A stretch of DNA of 64,000 nt, taken from Rhodoplanes serenus (GTDB taxonomy: Bacteria > Pseudomonadota > Alphaproteobacteria > Rhizobiales > Xanthobacteraceae). Where the stretch lies: contig CAMDDZ010000003.1 in assembly GCA_945893145.1 (NCBI GenBank), positions 1 to 64,000 of the forward strand, written 5' to 3'. The notes below the pieces were generated by a model. It had not been told where the DNA came from. It was given only the letters and a program-made list of their open reading frames with translations, and did no database searches. Shown here piece after piece: positions 47,415 to 57,021 of the stretch; the stretch's first letter is position 1; each line of letters starts with the position of its first letter. A program made the position numbers and the translations under genes.

Positions 47415-47762
47415 ATGTCACAAGCCCTGCAAGGCTCGTATTTGCTCGAAGCCGCCACCATCGATCGCGTGGTGACCGAGCGCCTGCCCGGCGCCTATGT
47501 GCTTGGACACAAGCGCACTGGTGGCATCTTCCGCGTTTCGTTTGTCGGACGCGCGGAGGCCAACCTCAATGTGCGGCTGAAGCAGCAGGCGGAGATGAAT
47601 GCGTACTCGGCATTCATGTTTCAATATTGCACCAACCCGCAGGAAGCGTTCGAGGCCGAATGCAAGGTGTTTCACACCTTTGCGCCGGCGGACAACAAGG
47701 CGCATCCGACGCGCCCGCCGAGCTTCGATTGGAAGTGCCCGAACTGCAAGATGTTCGGCTAG
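47415..47762 (+). CDS. Small GIY-YIG-like protein with CxxC tail (putative)
   Basis: A 115-residue protein. The stretch GAYVLGHKRTGGIFRVSFVGRAEANLNVRLKQ resembles a GIY...YIG core (GAY / FVG-R), and the Glu in EAFEAECKVFHTF sits where the catalytic Glu of that family is found. The C-terminal WKCPNCKMFG may be a half zinc site. Similarity is remote and the Tyr of YIG is Phe, so the nuclease assignment is tentative. It precedes the yggS-type gene by 46 bases. Confidence 0.6.
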   Translation: MSQALQGSYLLEAATIDRVVTERLPGAYVLGHKRTGGIFRVSFVGRAEANLNVRLKQQAEMNAYSAFMFQYCTNPQEAFEAECKVFHTFAPADNKAHPTRPPSFDWKCPNCKMFG

Positions 47763-47808
47763 ACTAGCGCGAACGTTACGGCGTTCGGCTGGCAAAGCAT
47801 TCCATCGG

Positions 47809-48486
47809 ATGAACACATCTGTTCCGGCATCGGGTCTCGCTCAGGTTCGCGACGAAGTCGCGCGCGCGTGCCGCGATGCGGGTCGCGATCCAACGAGCGT
47901 CACGCTGGTGGCTGTGTCGAAGACATTTGCGGCGGACGCGATCGAACCGGTGATCGCTGCTGGGCAGCGGGTCTTCGGCGAGAACCGCGTGCAGGAGGCC
48001 AAAGCCAAGTGGCCAGCGCTGACCGGCAAACATTCCGGCATCGAGCTGCACATGATCGGGCCGCTGCAATCCAATAAGGCGAAGGAGGCGGTGGCGCTGT
48101 TCGATGCCATCCACTCGGTGGACCGGCCGAGCCTGTGCGAGGCGCTGGCGAAGGAGCTCGGCAAGCAGGGCAAGCGTCTGCGACTGTTCGTCGAGATCAA
48201 CACCGGTGGCGAGCCGCAGAAGGCTGGCGTGCTGCCACAGGATGCCGACGCTTTCATCTCGCGGTGCCGCGAAGCCTATGGCCTCGCCATCGATGGTCTG
48301 ATGTGCATTCCGCCGGCCGACGAGGCGCCCGCGCCGCACTTTGCGCTCACCGGCAAGATCGCGGCGCGCAACAGCCTCAAGCTGCTCTCCATGGGCATGA
48401 GCGCCGATTATCCGATCGCAATTGCGTTCGGGGCGACCCACGTGCGCGTCGGCAGCGCCATCTTCGGCTCGCGAACCGCTGTGTAA
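47809..48486 (+). CDS. YggS/PROSC-family PLP homeostasis protein
   Basis: A 225-residue PLP-binding barrel. TLVAVSKTFAADAIEP carries the PLP Lys in the VAVSKT motif; FGENRVQEAKAKW, ELHMIGPLQSNKAK and SVDRPSLCEAL follow, and SMGMSADYPIAIAFGATHVRVGSAIFG is the phosphate site. The ATG at 47809 is the normal family start. It keeps the cellular PLP and amino-acid balance. Confidence 0.95.
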   Translation: MNTSVPASGLAQVRDEVARACRDAGRDPTSVTLVAVSKTFAADAIEPVIAAGQRVFGENRVQEAKAKWPALTGKHSGIELHMIGPLQSNKAKEAVALFDAIHSVDRPSLCEALAKELGKQGKRLRLFVEINTGGEPQKAGVLPQDADAFISRCREAYGLAIDGLMCIPPADEAPAPHFALTGKIAARNSLKLLSMGMSADYPIAIAFGATHVRVGSAIFGSRTAV

Positions 48487-48580
48487 ATCGACACGCCGCT
48501 GACCGGTTCAACGCTCGGTTGACTTGGAATCGAACGTTGTTACGTTTTTGAAATTGGCGTCATTAAAACAGGGGCCTGTC

Positions 48581-48763
48581 ATGCTTCGCATCGCTGCATT
48601 CGCGATTTTTGTCATTGTGCTGATGCCAACCTCGGACGCCGGGGCGCAAACCGGTGGTTGCCACGCCTACGCGGAAAGAAGCTGCCCGATGGCCAACGGC
48701 GTCAGCCGGCAGGCCTGCTACAAAGCCGCGCTCGCACGTTGCATGAAGGCGCACCCCCGCTAA
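48581..48763 (+). CDS. Small secreted Cys-containing hypothetical protein
   Basis: A 60-residue peptide. The signal is MLRIAAFAIFVIVLMPTSDAGA, leaving about 38 residues with four Cys (GGCHAYAERSCPM, RQACYKAALARCMKAHPR). AGGGG is six bases before the ATG. The Cys spacing suggests two disulfides. Conserved-looking but of unknown function; short length lowers confidence. Confidence 0.65.
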   Translation: MLRIAAFAIFVIVLMPTSDAGAQTGGCHAYAERSCPMANGVSRQACYKAALARCMKAHPR

Positions 48764-48780
48764 CCACGCCTCCGCTCAGG

Positions 48781-50766
48781 CTAGCTGAGCGGCCGGCGCA
48801 GCAAGCCACCTGTGCGCGGCGGCTCGACGCTTGGCCGTTGCGGCTCGTTTGCCGTGGCCTGTCCCGGCAGAAGCGGCGGAGATTCGGCCCACCCGTCGAG
48901 GCCCATTCCGTCGTCGTCCAGCGTCGCCTTCTGACTCATGGTGGCGGCGCGCCAGCGCTCGATGACCGAACCGACCAGATCGCGGTCCGGCACCTGTCCG
49001 GCCGCCGCTCGCGTGCTGCCGCCCGCTTCGCTCATCGGCCGCAGCTCTGGCGGCAGCTCGCGGAACTTCATGCGCGTTGGCAGCGTGACGCCAGCGCCAA
49101 AGGCGAACACCTCGCCGGTGCCGAGCGACGGAATGAACGTCAGCAGGCTCACACCAGCGTCCGACACCGCCGAGCGGATCAGCGCCTGGTCGCGATCGTT
49201 CGACAGCCGCATGACGAACAGCGTGCTGCATTGGGAGATGATGGTGGAGTCGATCTCGGCCGGCCGTTGTGTCACCAGGCCGAGGAACACGCCATACTTG
49301 CGGCCCTCCTTGGCGATGCGTGACAGCGACCGGCGCGTCGGGCCAAAGCCGGTCTTGGAATCGGCCGGCGCGTAGCGGTGGGCCTCCTCGCAGACGAACA
49401 GCAGTGGCATCGCGCCGTCGCTCCACAGCCCGAAGTCGAATGCCATGCGCGAGAGCACCGACACCACCGAGTCGACCACTTCGGCCGGGAAGCCAGCGAG
49501 CTGCATGATGGTCATCGGCTTGCCGTTCGTCGGCATCCGGAACAGGTGGCTCACCACTTCGGCCATGGTGTCGCCGCCGACCGTGGCGTTCTCGAACATG
49601 AAGCCGTAGCGCGGATGATTTCGGAAGGTCTGAATGCGCTGGATCAGCTTGTGATAGACCATGCGCGAGGACCGGTTTTCGAGCTTGCCCATGCGCTCGT
49701 CGATCAATGTGATCAGATCCTCGATGCGATAGGGCACCGGCGTATCGACGCCATAGCCAGGATTGCGGATGTCTTTCTTCTTGGCGAGCGAGGACCGGTC
49801 GTTCTGGTTGGTGTATTTCAGATAGACGGCCTTCGCGAGCGGGATGACCTCCGAGAGGATTTCGATTTCTTCGTCGACGTCGGCCCGGCCGCTGAAGAAA
49901 GCGTCGATCGTTTCCTCAAAATTGAACAGCCAGAACGGCAAACGCAAATTGCGCGGCGTCAGCACTTGCGCCTTGTCGCCAAAGCAGCGGCCGTATTCGT
50001 TATGCGGATCGATCAGGAAAATCCGCAGGTCCGGCCGCTCGTCCAAAATGCGCTGCAGCACGATGGCGACGCCGTTCGACTTGCCAACGCCGGTGGTGCC
50101 AAGGACGGCGAAGTGTTTGCTGACCAGCTGCTCGATGTCGATGTTGGCGGGAATCGTCGCGTCCTGCTGCAACATGCCGACATGGGCGAACCGGCTTTCG
50201 CCGACGCCGTAAATCAGCTTCAGCTCGCGGTCGGTCATCATGATGGCGGCTTCGCCGATCAACGGATATTCGGTGACGCCGCGCTGGAAGCGCGCCGCGC
50301 CGGTCTTCGAGGCTTTGATCTCGCCCACGAGGTCGAGTCGCGCCGTGCTGCGGCAGCTAGGCTCTTGCTCGCGCAACGGCCGCTCGGAGATTTCCGTGAT
50401 CATGCCGACGATGATGGCGCCGTTGCTCACCACGCCGAGAAATTTGCCGACGGTCGAGCGTCCGCCGTCGCCCGGCGTAACCGTGAGGCTCAAGCCAACG
50501 GTTACCTGCGCGCCGCTCACCGCAAGCACGCGGCCGATGATGGCGCGGTTGCTAGCGGCAGGCGCTGCAGTTGCGGCAGCAGCGGCTGGAGCAGCTGGGG
50601 CGGCCGGCGCCGGCCGTGGCGCAGCTGCGGGTGCGGCGACAGCAGAAGCGGGCGCAGGCTTCGGCGCAAGCGCCGGTGCGGGTGCTGGCGGGGGTGCGGG
50701 TGCAGGCGCTGCCGAAGCTGGCGCGGCAGCAGGCGCGGCCGCTTGGCCGCGGGTAAAGATACTCAT
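48781..50766 (-). CDS. HerA-like / DUF87 ATPase
   Basis: A 661-residue protein. The first 72 residues are Ala/Pro low complexity. A HAS-barrel-like domain (IIGRVLAVSGAQVTVGLSLT) leads into the HerA/FtsK ATPase, with Walker A GTTGVGKS at 223-230, DPHNEYGR, and Walker B-like LLFVCEEAHRYAP; later TQRPAEIDSTIISQCSTLFVMRLSNDRDQALI. HerA proteins are DNA translocases, usually with NurA in archaea; no NurA, SIR2 or other known partner lies alongside. Start chosen at 50766 (MSIFTRG) after GGGGGC. Confidence 0.88.
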   Translation of the reverse strand: MSIFTRGQAAAPAAAPASAAPAPAPPPAPAPALAPKPAPASAVAAPAAAPRPAPAAPAAPAAAAATAAPAASNRAIIGRVLAVSGAQVTVGLSLTVTPGDGGRSTVGKFLGVVSNGAIIVGMITEISERPLREQEPSCRSTARLDLVGEIKASKTGAARFQRGVTEYPLIGEAAIMMTDRELKLIYGVGESRFAHVGMLQQDATIPANIDIEQLVSKHFAVLGTTGVGKSNGVAIVLQRILDERPDLRIFLIDPHNEYGRCFGDKAQVLTPRNLRLPFWLFNFEETIDAFFSGRADVDEEIEILSEVIPLAKAVYLKYTNQNDRSSLAKKKDIRNPGYGVDTPVPYRIEDLITLIDERMGKLENRSSRMVYHKLIQRIQTFRNHPRYGFMFENATVGGDTMAEVVSHLFRMPTNGKPMTIMQLAGFPAEVVDSVVSVLSRMAFDFGLWSDGAMPLLFVCEEAHRYAPADSKTGFGPTRRSLSRIAKEGRKYGVFLGLVTQRPAEIDSTIISQCSTLFVMRLSNDRDQALIRSAVSDAGVSLLTFIPSLGTGEVFAFGAGVTLPTRMKFRELPPELRPMSEAGGSTRAAAGQVPDRDLVGSVIERWRAATMSQKATLDDDGMGLDGWAESPPLLPGQATANEPQRPSVEPPRTGGLLRRPLS

Positions 50767-50887
50767 CAAGCCCCCACAAGTGTGATCGCGCACGCCGGCA
50801 ACGGTGCGGACTCTAGGCGATGAGGCCGGAAAATTCTGTTAAAGGCTGCGGCGAATTGGTGATGCGCGTAATCGGTTGTTAAGCACG

Positions 50888-51418
50888 TCAGCCGACGACA
50901 AGGCGGGTTCGCTTTCCGACACGCTCGATCAGCCGCCGCAGTGCTGGCGCTTTGAGCGCTACGCATCCCGCCGTCGGCGAAAATCCCGGACGCGCCACAT
51001 GAACGAACACGGCGCTGCCGCGCCCTGCGACACGGGGCCGCGTGTTGTGGTCGATCTCGATGATGAAGTCGTAAAGGCGATCCGCACGCCAAAGCCGGTC
51101 GTCGGAACTCCCCTTTGGCACTTTGACAGGCTGGTTGTAGGCGCGGTCACGTGGGTCCTCGCACCAGCCGTCGTCACGCCGGATCGGCCGTACCGGGAGG
51201 AGCGTGCGGGGCCGGGGCGTGAGGTCCTGGCGCCACCACAGCCGCCGCAACCGGAATGTCCCACGCGGGGTGCCACCGTCGCCCTCCCGCTTGTTGGCCT
51301 TGATGCCGGAGCGCCCCAGCGCGACCGGCAGGGCGAGCGGCCCGGCGATCAGCCAGCCGCGGCTACCGTTACCCGGTTTTCGGCGCACAAACAGGGCGCC
51401 AAACGTCGTTTTTCGCAT
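50888..51418 (-). CDS. L,D-transpeptidase family protein (YkuD-like)
   Basis: A 176-residue protein. The catalytic block is VHVARPGFSPTAGCVAL, with His and Cys of the YkuD pattern (H-x14-17-S/T-x-G-C). KREGDGGTPRGTFRLR is the upstream substrate-loop pattern. It has no clear signal peptide from the start at 51418 (MRKTTFG). The family makes 3-3 peptidoglycan crosslinks or hydrolyses them. Divergent from the response regulator gene across 89 bases. Confidence 0.9.
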   Translation of the reverse strand: MRKTTFGALFVRRKPGNGSRGWLIAGPLALPVALGRSGIKANKREGDGGTPRGTFRLRRLWWRQDLTPRPRTLLPVRPIRRDDGWCEDPRDRAYNQPVKVPKGSSDDRLWRADRLYDFIIEIDHNTRPRVAGRGSAVFVHVARPGFSPTAGCVALKAPALRRLIERVGKRTRLVVG

Positions 51419-51507
51419 GATTTGCAAGATGCTTGCTCTTTTATCCCTGAATGCTCTACTTCCCCGCAAAGCCGCCGTTCATTGTCGGCGGGGGGCCACC
51501 GGGATCA

Positions 51508-52194
51508 ATGCCCAATAGCCGAAAAATCCTGATTGTCGAGGACGATACGGAACTGCGGACCGCGCTGGTCGAGCAGCTGACGTTGCATGACGAATTCGAG
51601 CCGATTGCGGCCGAGAACGGCACCAAGGGCGTGGCGGCCGCCAAGGCCGGACAAGTCGATCTGGTCATCATGGATGTCGGCCTGCCTGATATCGACGGCC
51701 GCGAGGCCGTTCGCATCCTGCGCAAGAACGGCTTCAAGGCGCCGATCATCATGCTGACCGGCCACGACACTGATTCCGACACCATCCTGGGGCTCGAATC
51801 GGGCGCCAACGACTATGTCACCAAGCCGTTCCGCTTCGCCGTGCTGCTGGCGCGCATTCGTGCGCAGCTTCGCCAGCATGAGGCGAGCGAGGACGCGGTG
51901 TTCAACATCGGCCCCTACACGTTCCGGCCGAGCTCGAAGCTTCTGGTCAGTCCCAAGGGCAACAAGGTGCGGCTCACCGAAAAGGAGACCGCGATCCTGC
52001 GCTACCTTTATCGCGCCGGGCAGAAGCCGGTGTCGCGCGAAACCTTGTTGCAGGAAGTCTGGGGCTATAATTCCGGCGTCACCACGCACACGCTTGAAAC
52101 GCACGTTTACCGGCTGCGGCAGAAGGTCGAGAAGGACGCCGCAAACCCGGCGATCCTCGTTACGGACGCCGGCGGCTACAAGCTCGTTCCGTGA
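51508..52194 (+). CDS. OmpR-family response regulator (CenR-like)
   Basis: A 228-residue regulator. The receiver has acidic Asp12 and Asp13, phosphoacceptor Asp56 in VIMDVGLPD, Thr84 and Lys106 (VTKPF). The winged-helix DNA-binding domain includes LTEKETAILRYLYRAGQKPVSRETLLQEVWGYNSGVTTHTLETHVYRLRQKVE. It resembles the envelope-regulating CenR type of Hyphomicrobiales, but no kinase is adjacent. The start at 51508 (MPNSRKILIVEDD) is the usual one. Confidence 0.93.
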   Translation: MPNSRKILIVEDDTELRTALVEQLTLHDEFEPIAAENGTKGVAAAKAGQVDLVIMDVGLPDIDGREAVRILRKNGFKAPIIMLTGHDTDSDTILGLESGANDYVTKPFRFAVLLARIRAQLRQHEASEDAVFNIGPYTFRPSSKLLVSPKGNKVRLTEKETAILRYLYRAGQKPVSRETLLQEVWGYNSGVTTHTLETHVYRLRQKVEKDAANPAILVTDAGGYKLVP

Positions 52195-52226
52195 ATGCGC
52201 GCATGATCGGTCAAGGCGCCAAGTAA

Positions 52227-52688
52227 GTGAGTATCGAAGACGACATCGCCTTCTTCGAGCGGGTGCCGACGCTACGGCTGCTCGGGCGCACCGCGCTGCG
52301 CATTCTCGCGATCGGCGCGGAGACGCGCTACGTGCACGACGGCGAGGTCTTGTTCAAGGCGGGCGACAAGACCGACTGCGGCTATGTGATCCAGGAAGGT
52401 ACGTTCACCGTGAAGGCCGGCGAGGGCTCGGCCGAACTGGTCGCGGGGCCTGGCACGTTGTTGGGCGAGGTCGCGCTGATTGCCGAGACGACGCGGCCGG
52501 CCACCGCCACAGCGCGTGAGCCAGCGACCGTGATCCGCGTCTCGCGCAGTCTGTTTATGAAGATGCTTGAAGGCTATCCGGACGCGGCGGTGAAGCTGCG
52601 CGATCAGCTCGCCGCGCGCGCCAACGAGTCGATGCGCGAGATCCGCAACGTGCGCGCCCTGCTCGACACGAGCGAAGCGCCGGGCTGA
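52227..52688 (+). CDS. Cyclic nucleotide-binding-domain protein
   Basis: A 153-residue protein with a Crp-type beta-roll (HDGEVLFKAGDKTDCGYVIQEGTFTVKAG, then GTLLGEVALIAETTRPATATA) and a short helical tail, but no helix-turn-helix. The GTG at 52227 is 32 bases after the response regulator stop, suggesting cotranscription. It may bind cAMP/cGMP or be degenerate; no DNA-binding role is visible. Confidence 0.85.
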   Translation: MSIEDDIAFFERVPTLRLLGRTALRILAIGAETRYVHDGEVLFKAGDKTDCGYVIQEGTFTVKAGEGSAELVAGPGTLLGEVALIAETTRPATATAREPATVIRVSRSLFMKMLEGYPDAAVKLRDQLAARANESMREIRNVRALLDTSEAPG

Positions 52689-52694
52689 GCGGTC

Positions 52695-52716
52695 TGCGCT
52701 GTGTTTCCACAGCGCA
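52695..52716. terminator. Hairpin between convergent genes
   Basis: TGCGCTGTG (52695-52703) pairs exactly with CACAGCGCA (52708-52716) around TTTC. It lies between the ends of the cyclic-nucleotide-binding gene (plus) and xth (minus). No T tract follows on either strand, so a terminator role is plausible but not proved. Confidence 0.5.
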
Positions 52717-52724
52717 ACACCAGC

Positions 52725-53540
52725 CTACACCTCCAGCGTCGCGGTCACCGGCACGTGGTCAGAGGGCTGTGTCCAGCCGCGCGCGTCCTTGGCGACTTTG
52801 ATATTCGACAGCCGGTCGCCGAGCGCCTGCGAGACCCAGATGTGGTCGAGCCGCCGGCCCTTGTCGGCGATGGCCCAGTCGGGCGAGCGATAGCTCCACC
52901 AAGTGAACAGCTTTTCGGGCTCGCGAACAAATGTGCGCGCCACGTCGATCCAGTTACCGGCCTTTTGCGCCGCGGTGAGCTTTTCGCATTCGATCGGCGT
53001 GTGGGAGACGACCTTGAGCAGCGCCTTGTGGTTCCAGACATCACATTCGAGCGGCGCGACGTTGAGGTCGCCGACCACAATCGAGCGTGTGTTGCGCGCC
53101 GGCAGCATGTGCGGGCACTCACGCAGCTCATCAAGGAACGAAAGCTTGTGCGCGAATTTCGGGTTGATCTTGGGATCTGGCTCGTCGCCGCCCGCGGGCA
53201 CATAATAGTTATGGATGGTGAGCGGATCGCGCAGGCCGGCCTTCTCGCCGAAGGTGACGCCAACGTGACGTGAATCGGTCTTGCCGCAATAGCCCTTCAC
53301 GGTCTTGGTGTCGAACGGCTGTCGCGCGATGACCGCGACGCCGTGATAGCCCTTCTGTCCGTTCAGCGCTATGTGCTCGTAGCCGAGCCGTTTGAACCGT
53401 TTCAGCGGGAAGGCATCGTCAATGCATTTGATTTCCTGAAGGCACAGCACATCCGGCCGCACCGCCTTGATGAACTTCGCCACCAGATCGATGCGCAGCC
53501 GCACCGAATTGATGTTCCAGGTGGTGATTTTGAATTGCAT
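52725..53540 (-). CDS. xth: Exodeoxyribonuclease III
   Basis: A 271-residue AP endonuclease / exonuclease. FKITTWNINSVRLRIDLV and LCLQEIKC carry the active-site Asn and Glu; YYVPAGGDEPDPK, the NVAP block and the C-terminal SDHVPVTATLEV with the catalytic Asp-His are present. Length is normal. Base-excision repair enzyme. Confidence 0.95.
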   Translation of the reverse strand: MQFKITTWNINSVRLRIDLVAKFIKAVRPDVLCLQEIKCIDDAFPLKRFKRLGYEHIALNGQKGYHGVAVIARQPFDTKTVKGYCGKTDSRHVGVTFGEKAGLRDPLTIHNYYVPAGGDEPDPKINPKFAHKLSFLDELRECPHMLPARNTRSIVVGDLNVAPLECDVWNHKALLKVVSHTPIECEKLTAAQKAGNWIDVARTFVREPEKLFTWWSYRSPDWAIADKGRRLDHIWVSQALGDRLSNIKVAKDARGWTQPSDHVPVTATLEV

Positions 53541-53568
53541 GATGTTCGCGCAGCAACGCCGGTGTTAT

Positions 53569-53642
53569 GCCCGCGAAAACAGGCACCCAGCAGCCACCGC
53601 GTTGCTGTGAATACTGGATCGCCCGCTTTCGCGGGCGATGAC
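53569..53642. repeat. Intergenic palindromic repeat near xth
   Basis: ATCGCCCGC (53618-53626) pairs perfectly with GCGGGCGAT (53631-53639) around TTTC. CCCGCGAAAACAGGCACCCAGCAGC (partly shown: 53570 onward) precedes it and repeats the CCCGCGAAA half. It resembles the widespread CCCGC...GCGGG intergenic elements of Bradyrhizobium relatives. Confidence 0.65.
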
Positions 53643-53694
53643 GGTCAATATAAGCGAGAGAATACGCCGGCCAAGGCCGGCGGGACTTTGTCCG

Positions 53695-54462
53695 CTACTG
53701 AATGTTGCGGGTGTAGTCGATCCGGAACAAGTTTGGGTCCGGCTGCTTGCGGGTATCGAGATTGTAGATCGCGACCGTGGTGTCGTAACCCTGCGGATCG
53801 GTCACGGTCCATTGCTTGAGCTGGTAGTCCTTCGCGCTGAACATCAGCATTAGGCGATGGGTGCCGCCGATGATCTGACGCTCCTCGATCACCACGGTGA
53901 CGAACACATCGTCACTGTAGATGCCGACCACCTCGGTATCGCGCAACAGGTCGATCCGGTCCGCAAGCAGGAAACGCAGCGGTGTCTGCGATAGCGGATA
54001 GAGATCCTGGGTCGCGAGCTTGCGGTCGCGCACCACCACCGACGACCCGTCGGCGATCAGCTCGATGGGGCTCGGCGGGTTGTAGTCGAACCGGATCTTG
54101 CCGGGCTTCTGCAAGTAGAAGTCGCCGTTCGTCTTGGTGCCGTCCGGGCCGACCTGGACGAATTCGCCGGTGAGAACGCGGACGCCCGAAAGGTAGGCGC
54201 TGACGCGATCGACCATCGCGCGTTGCTGGGCGTCGAAGGCGGTGGTTTCGCCCGGTTTCGCGAACAGCGCCGGCGGCTTTAAGATCGACGGGATTTGGGA
54301 GGCAGGCTGCTGCTGTGCGCCGGGAGTGAGCGGAACGGGCGGGCGCGGCTGGTTCCGTTGCGGCGGCGCAGGAACCGGGAGCGGAACGTTTTGCGCCACC
54401 GCGGTCGTTATCAGCGCGAGGCTCCCAAGCAAAGCCGCAAAAACCGCTGTCGGGCCTCTCAT
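53695..54462 (-). CDS. lolA: LolA-like outer-membrane lipoprotein carrier protein
   Basis: A 255-residue periplasmic protein. The signal peptide (TAVFAALLGSLALITTAVA) is followed by a Pro-rich segment and the LolA fold: VSAYLSGVRVLTGEFVQVGPDGTKTNGDFYLQKPGKIRFDYNPPSP, then LIADGSSVVVRDRKL and QWTVTDPQGYDTTVAIYNLDTRKQPDPNLFRIDY. It shuttles lipoproteins from LolCDE to the outer membrane. It lies just downstream of ftsK, the standard alphaproteobacterial order. Confidence 0.9.
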   Translation of the reverse strand: MRGPTAVFAALLGSLALITTAVAQNVPLPVPAPPQRNQPRPPVPLTPGAQQQPASQIPSILKPPALFAKPGETTAFDAQQRAMVDRVSAYLSGVRVLTGEFVQVGPDGTKTNGDFYLQKPGKIRFDYNPPSPIELIADGSSVVVRDRKLATQDLYPLSQTPLRFLLADRIDLLRDTEVVGIYSDDVFVTVVIEERQIIGGTHRLMLMFSAKDYQLKQWTVTDPQGYDTTVAIYNLDTRKQPDPNLFRIDYTRNIQ

Positions 54463-54565
54463 ATCCTGCTCCGCCTGTCCTGGGAGGGAAACTACTGACG
54501 ACCGGCTGTGGCGATTTCGCGACTGATGCGATTCGCTGCCGGATTAGTGCCGATCGACACGCTTC

Positions 54566-57019
54566 TCAATACCGCTCGTGTTCTTCCTGGCCAACCAGAA
54601 TCTCGCGCTTGCCGGCGTGGTTGGCCTGGCCGACGATGCCTTCTTGCTCCATCCGCTCCATGATCGAGGCGGCGCGGTTGTAGCCGATTTGCAGCCGGCG
54701 TTGGATGTAGCTGGTCGAGGCCTTCTTGTCGCGCTCGACGATCTGCACCGCCTGTTGATAGAGGTCGGTGGCATCGCCGGTTGCGCCCATGCTGGTGGCG
54801 TCGAAGATCGGATTGCCGTCCTCGTCCTCGTTGTCGGCCGCCGTGACGGCTTCGAGGTACTGCGGGGTGCCTTGCGATTTCAGGTGGCGGACGACCTGCT
54901 CGACCTCCTCGTCCGACACGAAGGGTCCGTGCACGCGGCTGATGCGGCCACCGCCGGCCATATAGAGCATGTCGCCCTGGCCGAGGAGCTGCTCGGCGCC
55001 TTGCTCGCCCAAGATGGTGCGGCTGTCGATCTTTGACGTGACCTGGAACGAGATGCGGGTCGGAAAATTCGCCTTGATGGTGCCGGTGATGACATCGACC
55101 GAAGGTCGCTGCGTCGCCAGGATGACGTGCAGACCAGCCGCGCGCGCCATCTGCGCCAAGCGCTGCACCGCACCCTCGATGTCCTTGCCCGCGACCATCA
55201 TTAGGTCGGCCATTTCGTCCACGATCACCACGATATAGGGCAGCGTTTCGAGCTCGAGCTCCTCCTTCTCGTAGATCGCTTCGCCGGTTTCCTTGTCGTA
55301 GCCGGTATGCACCGTGCGGGAGAGCATCTCGCCCTTGGCTTTGGCTTCGGCGAGCCGCGTGTTGTAGCCGTCGATGTTGCGCACGCCGAGCTTCGACATC
55401 TTCTTGTAGCGCTCTTCCATCTCGCGCACCGCCCACTTGAGCGCGACCACCGCCTTGCGCGGGTCGGTCACGACGGGCGTGAGCAAATGCGGGATGCCGT
55501 CATAGACGGACAATTCGAGCATCTTGGGATCGACCATGATGAGCCGGCACTGATCGGGCCGTAGCCGATAGACCAGGCTCAGGATCATGGTGTTGATCGC
55601 GACCGACTTGCCCGAGCCCGTGGTGCCGGCGATCAGCAAATGCGGCATGCGCGCCAAATCGACGATCACGGATTCGCCGCCTATAGTTTTGCCGAGACAC
55701 AGCGGCAACTTTGCTGCGTTGCTGTAATCGTCGGTATCGAGCAATTCGCGCAAGTAAACCTTCTCGCGCTTGTCGTTGGGCAATTCGATGCCGATGGCGT
55801 TGCGGCCGGACACCACGGCAACGCGGGCGGAGAGTGCGCTCATCGAGCGCGCGATGTCATCGGCCAATCCGATGACGCGCGACGATTTGATGCCGGGCGC
55901 GGGCTCGAGTTCGTACAACGTCACCACCGGGCCAGGGCGCGCATTGATGATCTCGCCGCGCACGCCAAAGTCTTGCAACACGCTTTCGAGCGCGACGGCA
56001 GTTTCCTGGATCGACTCTTGGGTTGGCGCAAATTTCTCGGACGCCTTCGCCATCGTGAGCAACATGACCGATGGAAGCTGATAGCCGTTGGCCGAACGCC
56101 GGGTCGCACGCTTGGGCGGTGCCTTGGCGCGCTCGGCACGGTCGGAGCGCTGGATCGCGATGCCGGAGGGCTCGTCCGCTTCGTCTGCGTCCGGCTCGGC
56201 TTCGGCCTGTGGCGTCACCCGTTCGAACTGCGGCTCGAAGCGATCGCGCTCCGTCACTCTCGGCGACGGTGCGCGGCGCGCCGGCTTGCGCGCTGGGGCG
56301 CGGCGCAGCACGAGCCGGGCCAGCCGCGCCTTGAGGCTGAAGAAGATGTGGGTGAGCCAACCGAGCGAGATCGCGGCGCGCTCTTCCTCGTCGTCGATCG
56401 GTCCTGCGGCCTTGCGCGCCCAGCGTTCGTCGAGTGTCGGCGTCGACTGATCGCGGAAGCCGAAGCCGGCCGCAATGACGATCGATACCAGCGCGGCTGC
56501 GCCGAGCACCACGCTGACAATGAGCGCCATCACTCCGGAGACCGAGCCAAACCCGAACGAAAGGACGCGCAACAGCGCGTCGCCGATGACGCCGCCGAGC
56601 CCGGTTGGCAGCGGCCACGACGGGCTCTTCGGCAGGCACGAGACAAAGCCGGTCGCCAGCACGGTGGCAAGCACCCAGAACCCAAGCCGCAGCAGTTCGC
56701 GGTCGAACGAGCGGTGGATCGCGATGCGCCAGCCCCAGACCGCGACCGGCAACAGCAGGACGATCGAGGCCAGCCCGAACAATTGCATCACAAGATCGGC
56801 GCCGATGGCGCCCGGTGCGCCGAGCAGATTGCGGACCGGTGCGTCGGTGGCGTGGCTGAATGACGGGTCCTGCACCGACCAGGTGGCAAGCGCGACCGCC
56901 ATCATGACCGATAGGGTAATCAGAGCCACGCCGCCGGCTTCACGCGCGCGGCGGCGCAACGCGCTGCGCACGTCCTCCGACCAGAACGAAACGTCCATGC
57001 CTCGCTCAATCGAAGCCAT
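54566..57019 (-). CDS. ftsK: DNA translocase FtsK
   Basis: An 817-residue septal translocase. Four N-terminal membrane segments lie between residues 30 and 190; a Pro/Arg/Glu-rich linker follows (about 200-310). The motor has Walker [11 protein letters not shown] (463-472) and Walker [12 protein letters not shown]. The C-terminal winged-helix gamma domain ends [21 protein letters not shown]. The ATG at 57019 is two bases after the aminotransferase stop; an ATG at 56998 is also possible. FtsK would clear the chromosome termini and activate XerCD. Confidence 0.97.
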   Translation of the reverse strand: MASIERGMDVSFWSEDVRSALRRRAREAGGVALITLSVMMAVALATWSVQDPSFSHATDAPVRNLLGAPGAIGADLVMQLFGLASIVLLLPVAVWGWRIAIHRSFDRELLRLGFWVLATVLATGFVSCLPKSPSWPLPTGLGGVIGDALLRVLSFGFGSVSGVMALIVSVVLGAAALVSIVIAAGFGFRDQSTPTLDERWARKAAGPIDDEEERAAISLGWLTHIFFSLKARLARLVLRRAPARKPARRAPSPRVTERDRFEPQFERVTPQAEAEPDADEADEPSGIAIQRSDRAERAKAPPKRATRRSANGYQLPSVMLLTMAKASEKFAPTQESIQETAVALESVLQDFGVRGEIINARPGPVVTLYELEPAPGIKSSRVIGLADDIARSMSALSARVAVVSGRNAIGIELPNDKREKVYLRELLDTDDYSNAAKLPLCLGKTIGGESVIVDLARMPHLLIAGTTGSGKSVAINTMILSLVYRLRPDQCRLIMVDPKMLELSVYDGIPHLLTPVVTDPRKAVVALKWAVREMEERYKKMSKLGVRNIDGYNTRLAEAKAKGEMLSRTVHTGYDKETGEAIYEKEELELETLPYIVVIVDEMADLMMVAGKDIEGAVQRLAQMARAAGLHVILATQRPSVDVITGTIKANFPTRISFQVTSKIDSRTILGEQGAEQLLGQGDMLYMAGGGRISRVHGPFVSDEEVEQVVRHLKSQGTPQYLEAVTAADNEDEDGNPIFDATSMGATGDATDLYQQAVQIVERDKKASTSYIQRRLQIGYNRAASIMERMEQEGIVGQANHAGKREILVGQEEHERY

Positions 57020-57021
57020 GA

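Noticed and set aside
48781..50766. HerA gene as part of a defence system
   Set aside because: No SIR2, NurA, DUF4297 or other effector adjoins it; neighbours are ordinary housekeeping or secreted proteins.
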